From Kiritimatiellia bacterium (lineage in GTDB: Bacteria; Verrucomicrobiota; Kiritimatiellia; RFP12; UBA1067), in NCBI GenBank assembly GCA_017405115.1, contig JAFRBA010000202.1, forward strand, positions 1-64,000: DNA of 64,000 nucleotides, read 5' to 3'. The notes beneath the pieces were generated by a model, which saw nothing but the letters and a program-made list of their open reading frames with translations, did not search any database and was not told the DNA's origin. The translations under genes and the position numbers were made by a program. Shown here piece by piece: positions 34,157 to 42,683 of the stretch. Within the stretch, counting starts at the first letter, position 1, and each line of letters starts with the position of its first letter.

Positions 34157-35389
34157 ATGAAAGAAGTGAAGAAGGTTGCGTTTTTGACCGCTGGAGGGCT
34201 TGCCCCATGCCTTTCCAGCTCGATAGGGTTCCTGATAGATGAATACACTAAGAAGGCGCCCAATGTCGAGATGATTGGATATGTGAATGGCTACATGGGT
34301 CTCCTGAAGGGCGAGTCGATTCCCGTCACGGATGAAGTTCGCAAGGGCGCGATGGTGCTCACGAAGCATGGCGGTTCGCCGATTGGCAACAGCCGCGTCA
34401 AGCTCACGAACGTCAGGGACTGCGTGAAGCGCGGCCTTGTCAAGGAGGGCGAGGATCCGCTCAAGGTCGCGGCCGACCAGCTCGTCAAGGACGGCGTGGA
34501 CGTTTTGCATACCATCGGAGGCGACGACACCAACACGACGGCTGCCGATCTCGCGGCGTATCTTGCCAAGAACAACTATCCGCTCATCGTCGTCGGTCTG
34601 CCCAAGACGATTGACAACGACGTCTACCCGATCAAGCAGTCCCTTGGCGCGTGGACGGCGGCGGAGGAGGGGGCCAAGTTCTTCCTCAACGTCGTAAAGG
34701 AGAACTCCGCCAACCCGCGCGCGCTCACGATCCACGAAGTCATGGGGCGCAACTGCGGCTGGCTTACCTACAAGACGGCGCAGTACTACCGCAAGATGCT
34801 CAAGTCCAAGGTCCGCTTCCTGCCGGCGTTCAACCTCACCATGGAGCGCCAGGACGTGCATGCCGTGTACGTGCCGGAGTCCAAGATAAACTTCGCGGCG
34901 GAGGCTAAGCGCCTTCTTCCGATCATGGACAAGTACGACGCGGTCAACATCTTCGTAAGCGAGGGAGCGGGCGTCAAGGAGATCATCGCCGAGATGCGCA
35001 AGCACGGCGACGACGTGCCGGTCGACGCGTTCGGGCACCCGCGGCTCGACAAGGTGAACGTGGGGCAGTACGTCGGCCGCCGGTTCGGCGAGCTGCTTGG
35101 GGCCGAGAAGGTGCAGGTGTTCAAGTCGGGCTACTTCGCGCGCTCGGCCGCTCCCTGCAAGAAGGACCTCAAGCTCATCGAGAAGTGCGCCCGCAAGGCC
35201 GTCGCATGCGCGCTTGCCGGCGAGTCCGGCCTGGTCGGGCCCGACGAGAACGCGGCGGCGAAGATTCGCGCCTGCGAGTTCTCGCGCGTCCGCGGCGGCA
35301 AGCCCTTCAACGTGCGCAAGGGGTCGTTCCGCAAGATGCTGTCCGAGATCGGCCAGCCGAATCCGCGCAAGAAGCGAACCACGAAGTAG
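34157..35389 (+). CDS. Pyrophosphate-dependent 6-phosphofructokinase
   Basis: A 410-residue phosphofructokinase. GGDD (121-124) followed by TN has the second Asp that in this superfamily marks PPi use instead of ATP. PKTIDND (149-155) is the catalytic loop with the base Asp, and HEVMGRNCGW is the fructose-6-phosphate-binding motif. The enzyme interconverts fructose 6-phosphate and fructose 1,6-bisphosphate reversibly and saves ATP in glycolysis, typical of anaerobes. Purine-rich AAGAAGAAG precedes the ATG. No regulatory ATP-PFK is visible in the window. Confidence 0.92.
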   Translation: MKEVKKVAFLTAGGLAPCLSSSIGFLIDEYTKKAPNVEMIGYVNGYMGLLKGESIPVTDEVRKGAMVLTKHGGSPIGNSRVKLTNVRDCVKRGLVKEGEDPLKVAADQLVKDGVDVLHTIGGDDTNTTAADLAAYLAKNNYPLIVVGLPKTIDNDVYPIKQSLGAWTAAEEGAKFFLNVVKENSANPRALTIHEVMGRNCGWLTYKTAQYYRKMLKSKVRFLPAFNLTMERQDVHAVYVPESKINFAAEAKRLLPIMDKYDAVNIFVSEGAGVKEIIAEMRKHGDDVPVDAFGHPRLDKVNVGQYVGRRFGELLGAEKVQVFKSGYFARSAAPCKKDLKLIEKCARKAVACALAGESGLVGPDENAAAKIRACEFSRVRGGKPFNVRKGSFRKMLSEIGQPNPRKKRTTK

Positions 35390-35404
35390 TCGAAAGGCGG
35401 GCAT

Positions 35405-36070
35405 ATGGCAGACAGGGGGGTTATCGTCGAGTTTGACTTTGCCGCGATGAACGGCGCGGAGCTTCTGTTTGAGACGACGCGCAAGTTTCTTGCGGATCTC
35501 GACGGAATCCCCTTCGACGCCATGACCGAGGCTCGGTACCTCGCGGGCGGCAACTACCAGGGCGGGCTTTCGGAGCTCTTCTCGATCGTGAAGACGAAGA
35601 AGACCGCCCAGAAGGCGGCGCGCGACCTCGCGGCCGCCTTCAACGCCGCGCTGACCGAGGCCGTGCAGTCGGCGGTCTCGCCGTCTTTCCGGAACTTCGT
35701 GAAGGTGCTGTCCGACCGCGGCGTCCGGGTGGTCATAGCGACGAGGGCCGACGTGGCGGCCGTGAGGATGGCGTTCGCGCAGATACTCTCGGGCGACGTC
35801 GTCCTCTACCAGGAGACGTCGACGTGTTATGGGTCCGTGAAGTGGGACGCCTGGCGACGGGCCTGCGTGGCCAACCGCCTGCGGCATCTTAACGCCGTGG
35901 CCGTCACCGGCTCCGGATTCGGCGTCAAGTCGGCCCTTGTCGCGGGCATGGGGTCGATGGCCGTGGTCAACGACCATGTGTCCTGGCAGGACTTCGGAGG
36001 CGCGGACGAGGTGGTCGAGGAGCTGTCCGCCCCGACTGCCCGCCGTCTGCTGGAAGTATTCCGCATGTGA
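35405..36070 (+). CDS. HAD-like protein with degenerate catalytic motif
   Basis: A 221-residue protein with the layout of the HAD beta-phosphoglucomutase-like subfamily. The first strand VIVEFDFAAMNG replaces the usual DxDGT with D-F-A-A, so the second catalytic Asp is missing. Later motifs are present in outline: VRVVIATRADV (motif II Thr) and GSGFGVKSALVAGMGSMAVV (near motif IV, lacking the GDxxxD pair). An AGGCGGGC tract precedes the ATG, and the gene lies 16 bases after the PPi-PFK gene. It may be a sugar-phosphate-binding non-enzyme. Fold assignment is inference. Confidence 0.6.
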   Translation: MADRGVIVEFDFAAMNGAELLFETTRKFLADLDGIPFDAMTEARYLAGGNYQGGLSELFSIVKTKKTAQKAARDLAAAFNAALTEAVQSAVSPSFRNFVKVLSDRGVRVVIATRADVAAVRMAFAQILSGDVVLYQETSTCYGSVKWDAWRRACVANRLRHLNAVAVTGSGFGVKSALVAGMGSMAVVNDHVSWQDFGGADEVVEELSAPTARRLLEVFRM

Positions 36071-36110
36071 CGACTGAACCTTTCCGGCTTCGGCTCCGTT
36101 CACATGTTTG

Positions 36111-37742
36111 ATGAGAAAGTACTGGATTTCGGCGTTCACCCTGCTGGCGGCGTTGCTTTCGGCGCCGCGCGCGCATGCGTTGGCGGGCAAGACACTGCTC
36201 CACTACGTCGCGTATGACGTCGCGTTCTGGCCGAAGAACATGCCAGTTTCGGCCGAGAACTTCGTGAAGAACAGGCTCAAGGGGCTGGAGCGCGTTCCGG
36301 CGGACACGCTGGTGGTCGCCCCTGCGCTCGGGTTCGGCGCGATGGCGGCGAACCTGCGGACCTCCGATCCCATAACGCACCAGCCGGCGTCCGATTCGGT
36401 GTGGATGCGGGGCTACAAGAACGCAATGGCGGAGATGCTCAAGTCGGATTGGGACACCATTTCCGAGACGTCCAAGTGGTGCCGCAAGAACAAGCGCGGC
36501 ATTGTGGTCGCGCTTCCCGTGAACATCCAGACCCACGGGCAGAAACCCGACGGCAAGCGCAGCCCGGCGTCGTGGTATTCGTATCTGTGGCCTCCGTTCA
36601 AGACATCTAATCCCGACTGCCTGATGGCGGGGAAGGACGGCAAGGGGCCCGGCGGCACGAACGTCGACTACGGCGAGGCAAAGGTGCGGGACAAGTTCGC
36701 GGCGATCGCCTCTGAGATAGCGTCGAAGTACGACATAGACGGCATCATGGTCGACTTCATGATGCACCCCCGCCTGTTCAAGTCCGTCGCGGCTGGCGGT
36801 GCCGCGTCCGCCAAGGAGGTTGGCCAGGTCACCGAGATGATGACGAAGATCAAGGCGGCCTGCGCCGCGGCCTCGACGCGTCTCGGCCACAAGGTCGAGT
36901 TCGGCGCGCGCGTGCCGGACTCCGTCGGCTACTGCTCCGCCGTTGGCATCGGCCTTCAGGCGTGGTTCGACTCCAAGCTGCTCGACTTCGTGGTGCTGGC
37001 GGGGCCGTTTCAGCTCAACAGGTGGGACGTGACTGGCGCCCTTGCGGCGAAGGCCGGCATTCCGTACTACGCCTCGTTCTGCGCGAGCGGCATCTACGTG
37101 GGCAACGACTCCGGCTACGTCGGCGACGACGAGCGCTGCCCGCGCCACAGCAGGGAGGCGATCCGCGCGCGAATCGCCGACGCGATGCTGTGCAAGGCAT
37201 CAGGCTGCATGTACTCGCTCGGGACGCACCACGAGCACTCGCTGTCCACGGGGCACGTGGTTCCGTTCGACGAGAAGGAGCTCCGCGCGCGCGACAAGCG
37301 CTATTTCGTGTCGCCGACCAACGACCGCGCGGCGGGCGGCTATCTCAAGGAATACTCCAAGTTCCGCGCCCTGCCATCGCTTCTGTCGGGGTCGCCGATC
37401 GACCTCGCTGGCGGCATGTCAAAGCAGACGATATGCGTGTGGGACGACCTCGCGGCGCTTGGCAAGGAGGGGGTCGTGCCCAAGGTGACGCTGATCACGG
37501 AGGTCTCGATTCCCAGCGGCGTCGAGACGGTCGTGACATTCAACGGCAAGGAGCTCAAGCCCTTCAAGAAGCGCGCCGGCACGCAGCTCTACGAGCTCCA
37601 GCCGTCGCTTGTGCGCTTCGGCGCCAACGAGGTTACCGTGAAGTCCAAGGGCAAGAACCGCCGCGGCCAGACCGCGAAGTTCGGCAACGTCGCCGTCGAG
37701 GTGTCGTATCCCAAGCCCGCCGCGAAGGAGCCTGCCAAATGA
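36111..37742 (+). CDS. Secreted TIM-barrel-like protein (possible glycoside-hydrolase-like)
   Basis: A 543-residue protein. Signal peptide MRKYWISAFTLLAALLSAPRAHA. Barrel-like segments follow: TLVVAPALGFGA, RGIVVALPVNIQTHG, KYDIDGIMVDFMMHPRLFKS (strand ending in Asp, typical of a catalytic position in GHL-type barrels), and GIPYYASFCASGIYVGND. A C-terminal beta domain (VTLITEVSIPSGVETVVTFN) resembles carbohydrate-binding modules. ATG 36111 is used. No clear family is recognised. The downstream anchored protein overlaps its stop through ATGA. Confidence 0.55.
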   Translation: MRKYWISAFTLLAALLSAPRAHALAGKTLLHYVAYDVAFWPKNMPVSAENFVKNRLKGLERVPADTLVVAPALGFGAMAANLRTSDPITHQPASDSVWMRGYKNAMAEMLKSDWDTISETSKWCRKNKRGIVVALPVNIQTHGQKPDGKRSPASWYSYLWPPFKTSNPDCLMAGKDGKGPGGTNVDYGEAKVRDKFAAIASEIASKYDIDGIMVDFMMHPRLFKSVAAGGAASAKEVGQVTEMMTKIKAACAAASTRLGHKVEFGARVPDSVGYCSAVGIGLQAWFDSKLLDFVVLAGPFQLNRWDVTGALAAKAGIPYYASFCASGIYVGNDSGYVGDDERCPRHSREAIRARIADAMLCKASGCMYSLGTHHEHSLSTGHVVPFDEKELRARDKRYFVSPTNDRAAGGYLKEYSKFRALPSLLSGSPIDLAGGMSKQTICVWDDLAALGKEGVVPKVTLITEVSIPSGVETVVTFNGKELKPFKKRAGTQLYELQPSLVRFGANEVTVKSKGKNRRGQTAKFGNVAVEVSYPKPAAKEPAK

Positions 37743-39397
37743 GCGACGAGGCGATAGGCGAGGAGGAGGTCTTCGACGAGGAGATTTCGCGGGAGGAGCT
37801 CATAAAGGAGCATCTCTCCGAGATCGACGCGGCGTTCGAGGAGGTGGGCTTCTTCAGGCGCTTCTCGCGGATGATGAAGGGCCTCGGCAAGCCCCGGTCG
37901 TCGGCGGAGTACAAGCTCGCCCGCACGGAGCTCCAGCGCCTCGTGGCGCCCATGCTCGCGATCCTCTGCCCCATTCTCTTCATCGTCGTGCTTTGCGTCA
38001 TGACCGAGATATCCGGCCGAGCCAAGGAGACGATCCAGGTCGACATCGCCCGCACGCAGGAAGACGACCCCCTCGACGACACGACCGAGCAGCAGGACAT
38101 CGACCAGCCCACCGAGGAAGTCGAGGTCGACATCAGCGTCGACACGCCGAACGACATGCCGACGCAGGTTACGGAGGTCGTGGCGCCGTCCCTTTCCGCC
38201 TCGCCCACCGACCAGGCCCTCCACCAGCCCGATCCGACCTCCGTGTCGCTGGTCAAGTCGCCGGTCTCGATGAAGTCCATCTACGGAGAGACGCGCAGCG
38301 CGGCGTCGCGGATGTCGGCCCTGCGCAAGTACGGCGGCGACGCGCGCACCGAAGCCGCCGTGGTGAACGCTCTGCGCTGGCTGAAGACGGTGCAGCGCCC
38401 CGACGGCAGCTGGGCCGGGACGACGGGCGCCGACGGGCAGAGCGTCACGGGGCTGGCGATCCTGACGTTCCTCGCGCACGGCGAGCAGTCGGGCGGAGGG
38501 ACCGAGTTCGGCCTGTGCGTCTCGCGCGGGCTCGAGTGGCTGATGGCGCACCGCGACAACCTCGACCCCGTCGGCACGCACGCGCTGGCCGAGGCGTACG
38601 GCTTCCTCAAGAACCCCAACCTCAAGGGTGCCGCGACGCACGCGGTGAAGGTGATGGCCGACCGGCTCTGCAGCGTGCACTGGGGCCCGGCGGACGAGCT
38701 CGGCAAGAACACCCGTCCGCTGCTGCTCAGGATGGCGTTCCAGACGATGGCCCTGAAGTCCGCGAAGATGAGCGGCATAGAGCCGCCCAACCTCGGGGAC
38801 GCGTTCAAGAAGCTGGAAGAGGGGTTCCTCATACAGGGCAACAAGAAAGACGGCGGCTTTTCGAGCGACTACTACGGCCCGCCGAACGCGAACTACCGCC
38901 GCACCGGCATATGGCACTTCATGGTTGGCGTCATCGGGCTGCAGTACCTGGGGGCGGGCGACCTTCCCATCGTGGAGCGCACAATGAGGATCCTCGACGA
39001 CGACTGGGAAGACCCCACGCTGTCGTCGATCGACAGCTCGTGCTGCCCGGTCCGCGGCAACTACTGGGCGACCATGGTCTTCTTCAACGGCGGCGGCAAG
39101 CGCTGGCAGAACTGGAACCGCAAGATGATCGACGTGTACTTCAACGGACAGACCGTGCTCAAGGGACAGTACACCGACAGGCAGGGCGTCCAGCGCGACA
39201 TGGGCTACTGGAAGTGCGAGGACATGCATATCGGCACGCAGCCCGTCTCGCCAACGTGCTGGGTGGCGCTGCAGCTCATGGTCTACTACCGCTATCTCCC
39301 GACGTCCTCGAAGGAGGCGCGCGGCGTCTCGGCGAAGCCCAAGCCCGAGCCGCCGAAGGAGGAGAAGCTGGACGTGGACATCGAGGTCGACATCTGA
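37739..39397 (+). CDS. Membrane-anchored alpha/alpha-toroid (squalene-cyclase-like repeat) protein
   Basis: A 552-residue protein. An acidic cytoplasmic start (GEEEVFDEEISREELIKE), one transmembrane helix at 69-89 (PMLAILCPILFIVVLCVM), a Thr/Asp/Pro-rich linker and a large periplasmic domain. That domain has prenyltransferase/squalene-oxidase-type repeats (VVNALRWLKTVQRPDGSWAG; GVIGLQYLGAGDL; SCCPVRGNYWATMVFFNGGG). Such anchored toroid proteins are common in Planctomycetes and Verrucomicrobia with unknown roles. AAGGAG lies 8 bases before the ATG, which overlaps the upstream stop. The C terminus ends in a VDIEVDI acidic tail. Confidence 0.7.
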   Translation: MSDEAIGEEEVFDEEISREELIKEHLSEIDAAFEEVGFFRRFSRMMKGLGKPRSSAEYKLARTELQRLVAPMLAILCPILFIVVLCVMTEISGRAKETIQVDIARTQEDDPLDDTTEQQDIDQPTEEVEVDISVDTPNDMPTQVTEVVAPSLSASPTDQALHQPDPTSVSLVKSPVSMKSIYGETRSAASRMSALRKYGGDARTEAAVVNALRWLKTVQRPDGSWAGTTGADGQSVTGLAILTFLAHGEQSGGGTEFGLCVSRGLEWLMAHRDNLDPVGTHALAEAYGFLKNPNLKGAATHAVKVMADRLCSVHWGPADELGKNTRPLLLRMAFQTMALKSAKMSGIEPPNLGDAFKKLEEGFLIQGNKKDGGFSSDYYGPPNANYRRTGIWHFMVGVIGLQYLGAGDLPIVERTMRILDDDWEDPTLSSIDSSCCPVRGNYWATMVFFNGGGKRWQNWNRKMIDVYFNGQTVLKGQYTDRQGVQRDMGYWKCEDMHIGTQPVSPTCWVALQLMVYYRYLPTSSKEARGVSAKPKPEPPKEEKLDVDIEVDI

Positions 39398-39425
39398 CGC
39401 GACTTCGCCATGCGCGGCGGGATTG

Positions 39426-39434
39426 TGGTATAAT
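39426..39434 (+). promoter_or_regulatory. Extended -10 of a leaderless mazG transcript
   Basis: TGG-TATAAT, hexamer 39429-39434. The expected start site (about 39441) is the base before ATG 39442, and there is no Shine-Dalgarno in between. Confidence 0.65.
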
Positions 39435-39441
39435 CCACGCC

Positions 39442-40317
39442 ATGAGCGGAATAGAAAGACTGCATGAGATAATGACCCGCCTCCGCGATCCGGAGACCGG
39501 GTGCCCCTGGGACAGGGAGCAGACGCTGTCGTCGCTGAAGCCCTGCCTCCTGGAGGAGACCTACGAACTCCTCGCCGCGATGGACCGCCCCGAGGACAAG
39601 GCCAACTACGTTGAGGAGCTCGGCGACGTGCTTCTCCAGGTAATGTTCCAGAGCGTGATGGCCGAGCAGGAAGGCCGCTTCACGTTCGACGACGTGGCCA
39701 ACGCCATAGCCGACAAGCTGGTCCATCGGCACCCCCACGTCTTCCCGCCTTCGCCACAGGAGAGCCTCCCGGATGGGCTGCGGCGGGCAGGCGGCAATGT
39801 CGACGCGAAGGACTCCGCGACCGTCCTGCGCAACTGGGAGCAGATCAAGCAGCTCGAGCACCGCAAGGAGTCGAGGCACTCCGCGCTGGACGGCGTGCCG
39901 TCGACGCTCCCCGGGCTGCTGAAGGCCCAGCGCACGCAGGAGAAGGCAGCGCGCGTCGGCTTCGACTGGAAGGACGCCTCAGGCCCCCTCGCCAAGATAA
40001 GGGAGGAGCTCTCCGAACTCGAGTCCGCAGTGGCCGCCGCGCGACCTGCCGGCGGCGACAGGCGCTCAATCCCACCGAAGGACGCGGACGCGGTGAAGGA
40101 GGAGCTGGGCGACGTCCTGTTCTCCGTATGCAACCTCGCCCGGCACCTGGGCGTCGACGCGGAGTCCGCCGTGGAGGGGACGACCGCCAAGTTCTCCCGC
40201 CGCTTCCGCGCCGTGGAGGCTGCGGCCAAGGCGCGCGGGCGGAGCCTTCGCGACATGTCGCTCGCCGACATGGACGCCCTCTGGGAGGAGGCGAAGGCCT
40301 CCGAGGCAAAGGCGTGA
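39442..40317 (+). CDS. mazG: Nucleoside triphosphate pyrophosphohydrolase MazG
   Basis: A 291-residue full-length two-domain MazG, which hydrolyses (d)NTPs to NMPs and PPi and cleans the nucleotide pool. The first domain has CPWDREQTLSSLKPCLLEET and YVEELGDVLLQVMFQSVMAE, the second KIREELSELESAVAAARP and AVKEELGDVLFSVCNLARHL. The EExxE..ExxD metal-binding residues are present in each. The start codon sits 8 bases after a TATAAT box without a ribosome site. Its stop overlaps the next gene (GTGA), so it is coupled to the isoprenoid fusion enzyme. Confidence 0.93.
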   Translation: MSGIERLHEIMTRLRDPETGCPWDREQTLSSLKPCLLEETYELLAAMDRPEDKANYVEELGDVLLQVMFQSVMAEQEGRFTFDDVANAIADKLVHRHPHVFPPSPQESLPDGLRRAGGNVDAKDSATVLRNWEQIKQLEHRKESRHSALDGVPSTLPGLLKAQRTQEKAARVGFDWKDASGPLAKIREELSELESAVAAARPAGGDRRSIPPKDADAVKEELGDVLFSVCNLARHLGVDAESAVEGTTAKFSRRFRAVEAAAKARGRSLRDMSLADMDALWEEAKASEAKA

Positions 40318-41783
40318 AGATCGAGGCAATAGAGCCGCACGGCCTCTGCGCGGGCGTGAACGCCGCGATATCCAGGGCGCTCGCGCTCAAGAACGTCTAC
40401 TGCCTCCACGCGCTCGTCCACAACGAGATCGTCGTCGACGAACTGCGCGCACTTGGCTTCAAGTTCGTTGAGCGCATAGAGGACGTTCCAGAGGGCGAGA
40501 CTGTCGTCTTTTCCGCGCATGGCGTCTCGCCGCAGGTGCGCGAAACCGCCGCCGCGCGCAGGCTGAAGGTCGTCGACACCACGTGTCCGTTCGTCGCAAG
40601 GGCGCACCGCGCGGCGAAGCGCTTCTCGGACCGCGGGCTGCCGGTCGTCATACTGGGAGACCCGAACCACGACGAAGTGAAGGGCATCGCCGGCGAGGTG
40701 GAGACCCCGCCCCCGCGGCCTGGCGACCGGGTCGGCGTCGTCAGCCAGACGACGATGAACGCCGACGAGGTGGCGGAGCGGATCGAGAAACTTCGCAGGA
40801 AGTATGTCGTGGAGGGGACGTCCGGCGTCTGCCAGGCGACGAAGGAACGCCAGGACGCGGTGCGCGCCTTCTGCGCCGGCCATCGTCCGCCGAGGTCGGG
40901 GGCGTTGGGAGTGCTGGTGCTGGGCAGCGGGACGTCCGCCAACTCGAGAAGGCTGGCGCAAATCGCCGCGGAATGCGGGGCGAGGGCCTTCCTGGCGGGG
41001 ACGATGGACGAGCTGGAGGCGCTGGACTTCGGCGGAGTCGAGACGCTGGGCGTCACCAGCGGAGCGTCCACGCCGGAGCGCTTTTTCGACGAAGCGATGA
41101 AGTTCCTGCGCCATGTGCCGCGCCACGTCGCGATCATCATGGACGGCAATGGGCGCTGGGCGACCCGCCGCGGCAAGCGCAGGGGCGCGGGCCATGTGGC
41201 GGGCGCCGACACCCTGGGCAGGGTGCTGGAGTGGTGCGGCGCGCGCGGAATCCAGTATCTCACGGTCTATGCCTTCTCCACGGAGAACTGGAAGCGCCCG
41301 AAGGAGGAGGTGGACGGGCTGATGAAGCTCTTCGCGAAGATGCTGAAGGCGAAAACCGGCGAATTCATGAGGCAGAAGGTCCGCTTCCGCATGATAGGGC
41401 GCAGGGGCGACCTGTCGGAGAGCCTGCTCTCCGTCATCACCCGCCTGGAGGAGAAGACCCGTTCGTTCAGCCGCGAGTTCATAGTGGCCATCTCCTATGG
41501 CGGGCGGGCCGAGATAGTAGACGCCGTGAATGCCGCGCGCACGGCAGGGGAACCGCTCACCGAGGAGACGTTCAGGCGATACCTCTATGCGCCGGACGTT
41601 CCCGACCCGGACCTCGTCATCCGCACCAGCGGAGAGCTACGCACGTCGAACTTCCTGATCTGGGAGGCAGCCTACAGCGAATACCACTTCACGGACGTCC
41701 TGTGGCCAGACTTCTCCGAGCGGGATTTCGACCTGGCCCTAGAGGACTACGCCTCGCGCCACCGCCGCCGCGGCGGAGTGTGA
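40314..41783 (+). CDS. IspH-UppS fusion: HMBPP reductase joined to undecaprenyl diphosphate synthase
   Basis: One continuous 489-residue frame. Residues 1-268 are IspH (LytB): Cys12 (HGLCAGV), Cys91 (VVDTTCPFV) and Cys173 (GTSGVCQAT) are the three [4Fe-4S] ligands, with FSAHGVSPQV and GSGTSANSRRLA. Residues 269-489 are UppS: HVAIIMDGNGRWATRRG with catalytic Asp, TVYAFSTENWKRPKEE, and IRTSGELRTSNFLIWEAAYS. The IspH end (TSGASTPERFF) runs into UppS with no linker and no stop. IspH makes IPP/DMAPP and UppS consumes IPP for the cell-wall carrier. Starts at GTG overlapping the mazG stop. Confidence 0.93.
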   Translation: MKIEAIEPHGLCAGVNAAISRALALKNVYCLHALVHNEIVVDELRALGFKFVERIEDVPEGETVVFSAHGVSPQVRETAAARRLKVVDTTCPFVARAHRAAKRFSDRGLPVVILGDPNHDEVKGIAGEVETPPPRPGDRVGVVSQTTMNADEVAERIEKLRRKYVVEGTSGVCQATKERQDAVRAFCAGHRPPRSGALGVLVLGSGTSANSRRLAQIAAECGARAFLAGTMDELEALDFGGVETLGVTSGASTPERFFDEAMKFLRHVPRHVAIIMDGNGRWATRRGKRRGAGHVAGADTLGRVLEWCGARGIQYLTVYAFSTENWKRPKEEVDGLMKLFAKMLKAKTGEFMRQKVRFRMIGRRGDLSESLLSVITRLEEKTRSFSREFIVAISYGGRAEIVDAVNAARTAGEPLTEETFRRYLYAPDVPDPDLVIRTSGELRTSNFLIWEAAYSEYHFTDVLWPDFSERDFDLALEDYASRHRRRGGV

Positions 41784-41796
41784 GGGAAGCCCAGAC

Positions 41797-42531
41797 CTAT
41801 CTTGTCCTTGCCAGGACGTGGTCGCGTCCGTCTGGCGCGTATACGCGGTGGACGAACGCCCCGGGTTCCGCCTCCACGGATTCGACGCGGACCTCCTCCC
41901 CGGCGAGCGTCTCCGACTTGAACACGATGTCGAGTTCGCGGCACGGGCCCGCGGCGGCCGGCCGGCCCTCCATCAGCCATTCGACGTAGTGGACGTTGTT
42001 GACGTGGCCGTTCAAGTCGATGTCGCCACGCCGTGCGCGGAAGGCGAGCGCGCCGGGCGACGCCTCGCGGCAGTCCCATCGCAGCTTGGCGAACGGCTCG
42101 TCGCCGAAAACCGGCGCGCGGACCGTGTTCGCCGCCGCAAAGACCCCGTCTGGGATCGCAACGACCTTGCGGGATGCGAGGTCGATGAGCATCCATTCGC
42201 TTGCCGCATGCCCAATCGCGCGGCTTTCCGCGTCGGAAAGGACAAAGTCGCGGTATGCCACAATCTTCCGCCCGCCTCGCGGGAACGTGAGTATGGAGAC
42301 CGTCTCGCCCCATTTGGGGAAGCGCAGCATGCGCACCTTGAGTCGTGTCAGCACCCACGAGATGTTCTCGCCGGACGCCTCGAAGTCAGACTTGGAGAAC
42401 GCCAGCGCCTCTGCGTTGAGGCTCGCGGCCTCCTGTAGCCAGTTGCAGACGGACGCCATCGTCGCCATCCCGTCAGGTCCGCACTCGTACGTCCTGACCG
42501 CCCACGAATACTCTCCGAACACGTCGCTCAT
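41797..42531 (-). CDS. Acyl-ACP thioesterase (FatA/FatB-like)
   Basis: A 244-residue double-hotdog thioesterase of the acyl-ACP TE family, releasing fatty acids from acyl carrier protein. Diagnostic segments: MATMASVCNWLQEAASLNAE in the first hotdog helix, WVLTRLKVRMLRFPKWGETV, and the catalytic region DIDLNGHVNNVHYVEWLMEG with Asp/Asn and His. The N- and C-terminal hotdogs are of normal length. It is transcribed leftward and faces the divergent papain-like gene. A TATAAT box on the minus strand lies at 42592-42597. Substrate chain length cannot be deduced. Confidence 0.85.
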   Translation of the reverse strand: MSDVFGEYSWAVRTYECGPDGMATMASVCNWLQEAASLNAEALAFSKSDFEASGENISWVLTRLKVRMLRFPKWGETVSILTFPRGGRKIVAYRDFVLSDAESRAIGHAASEWMLIDLASRKVVAIPDGVFAAANTVRAPVFGDEPFAKLRWDCREASPGALAFRARRGDIDLNGHVNNVHYVEWLMEGRPAAAGPCRELDIVFKSETLAGEEVRVESVEAEPGAFVHRVYAPDGRDHVLARTR

Positions 42532-42591
42532 GTTTAGATTCCCTTGCTTCGCCGATTTCTTTTCTCTGGTGCCTTTGAAGTCATGGCGGGT

Positions 42592-42622
42592 ATTATACTA
42601 TTTTGAGTGAACCCCAAGTCAA
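42592..42622 (-). promoter_or_regulatory. Leftward promoter of the thioesterase gene
   Basis: On the minus strand TTGACT (42622-42617), a 19-base spacer and TATAAT (42597-42592). The leader is about 55 bases. Confidence 0.5.
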
Positions 42623-42639
42623 GGGGGCAAATTTCGCGG

Positions 42640-42668
42640 TTGCGGAATGACTGGGGTTATGATAATAT
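42640..42668 (+). promoter_or_regulatory. Rightward promoter of the papain-like protease gene
   Basis: TTGCGG (42640-42645), a 17-base spacer and TGA-TAATAT (hexamer 42663-42668). The start site is about 9 bases before ATG 42684, giving a very short leader. It is divergent from the thioesterase promoter. Confidence 0.6.
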
Positions 42669-42683
42669 GTTGCGGGTTCAAAA

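Noticed and set aside
41098..41783. Separate uppS starting at an internal ATG
   Set aside because: The frame is continuous with IspH, there is no stop and no good Shine-Dalgarno before the internal ATG. A fusion is simpler.
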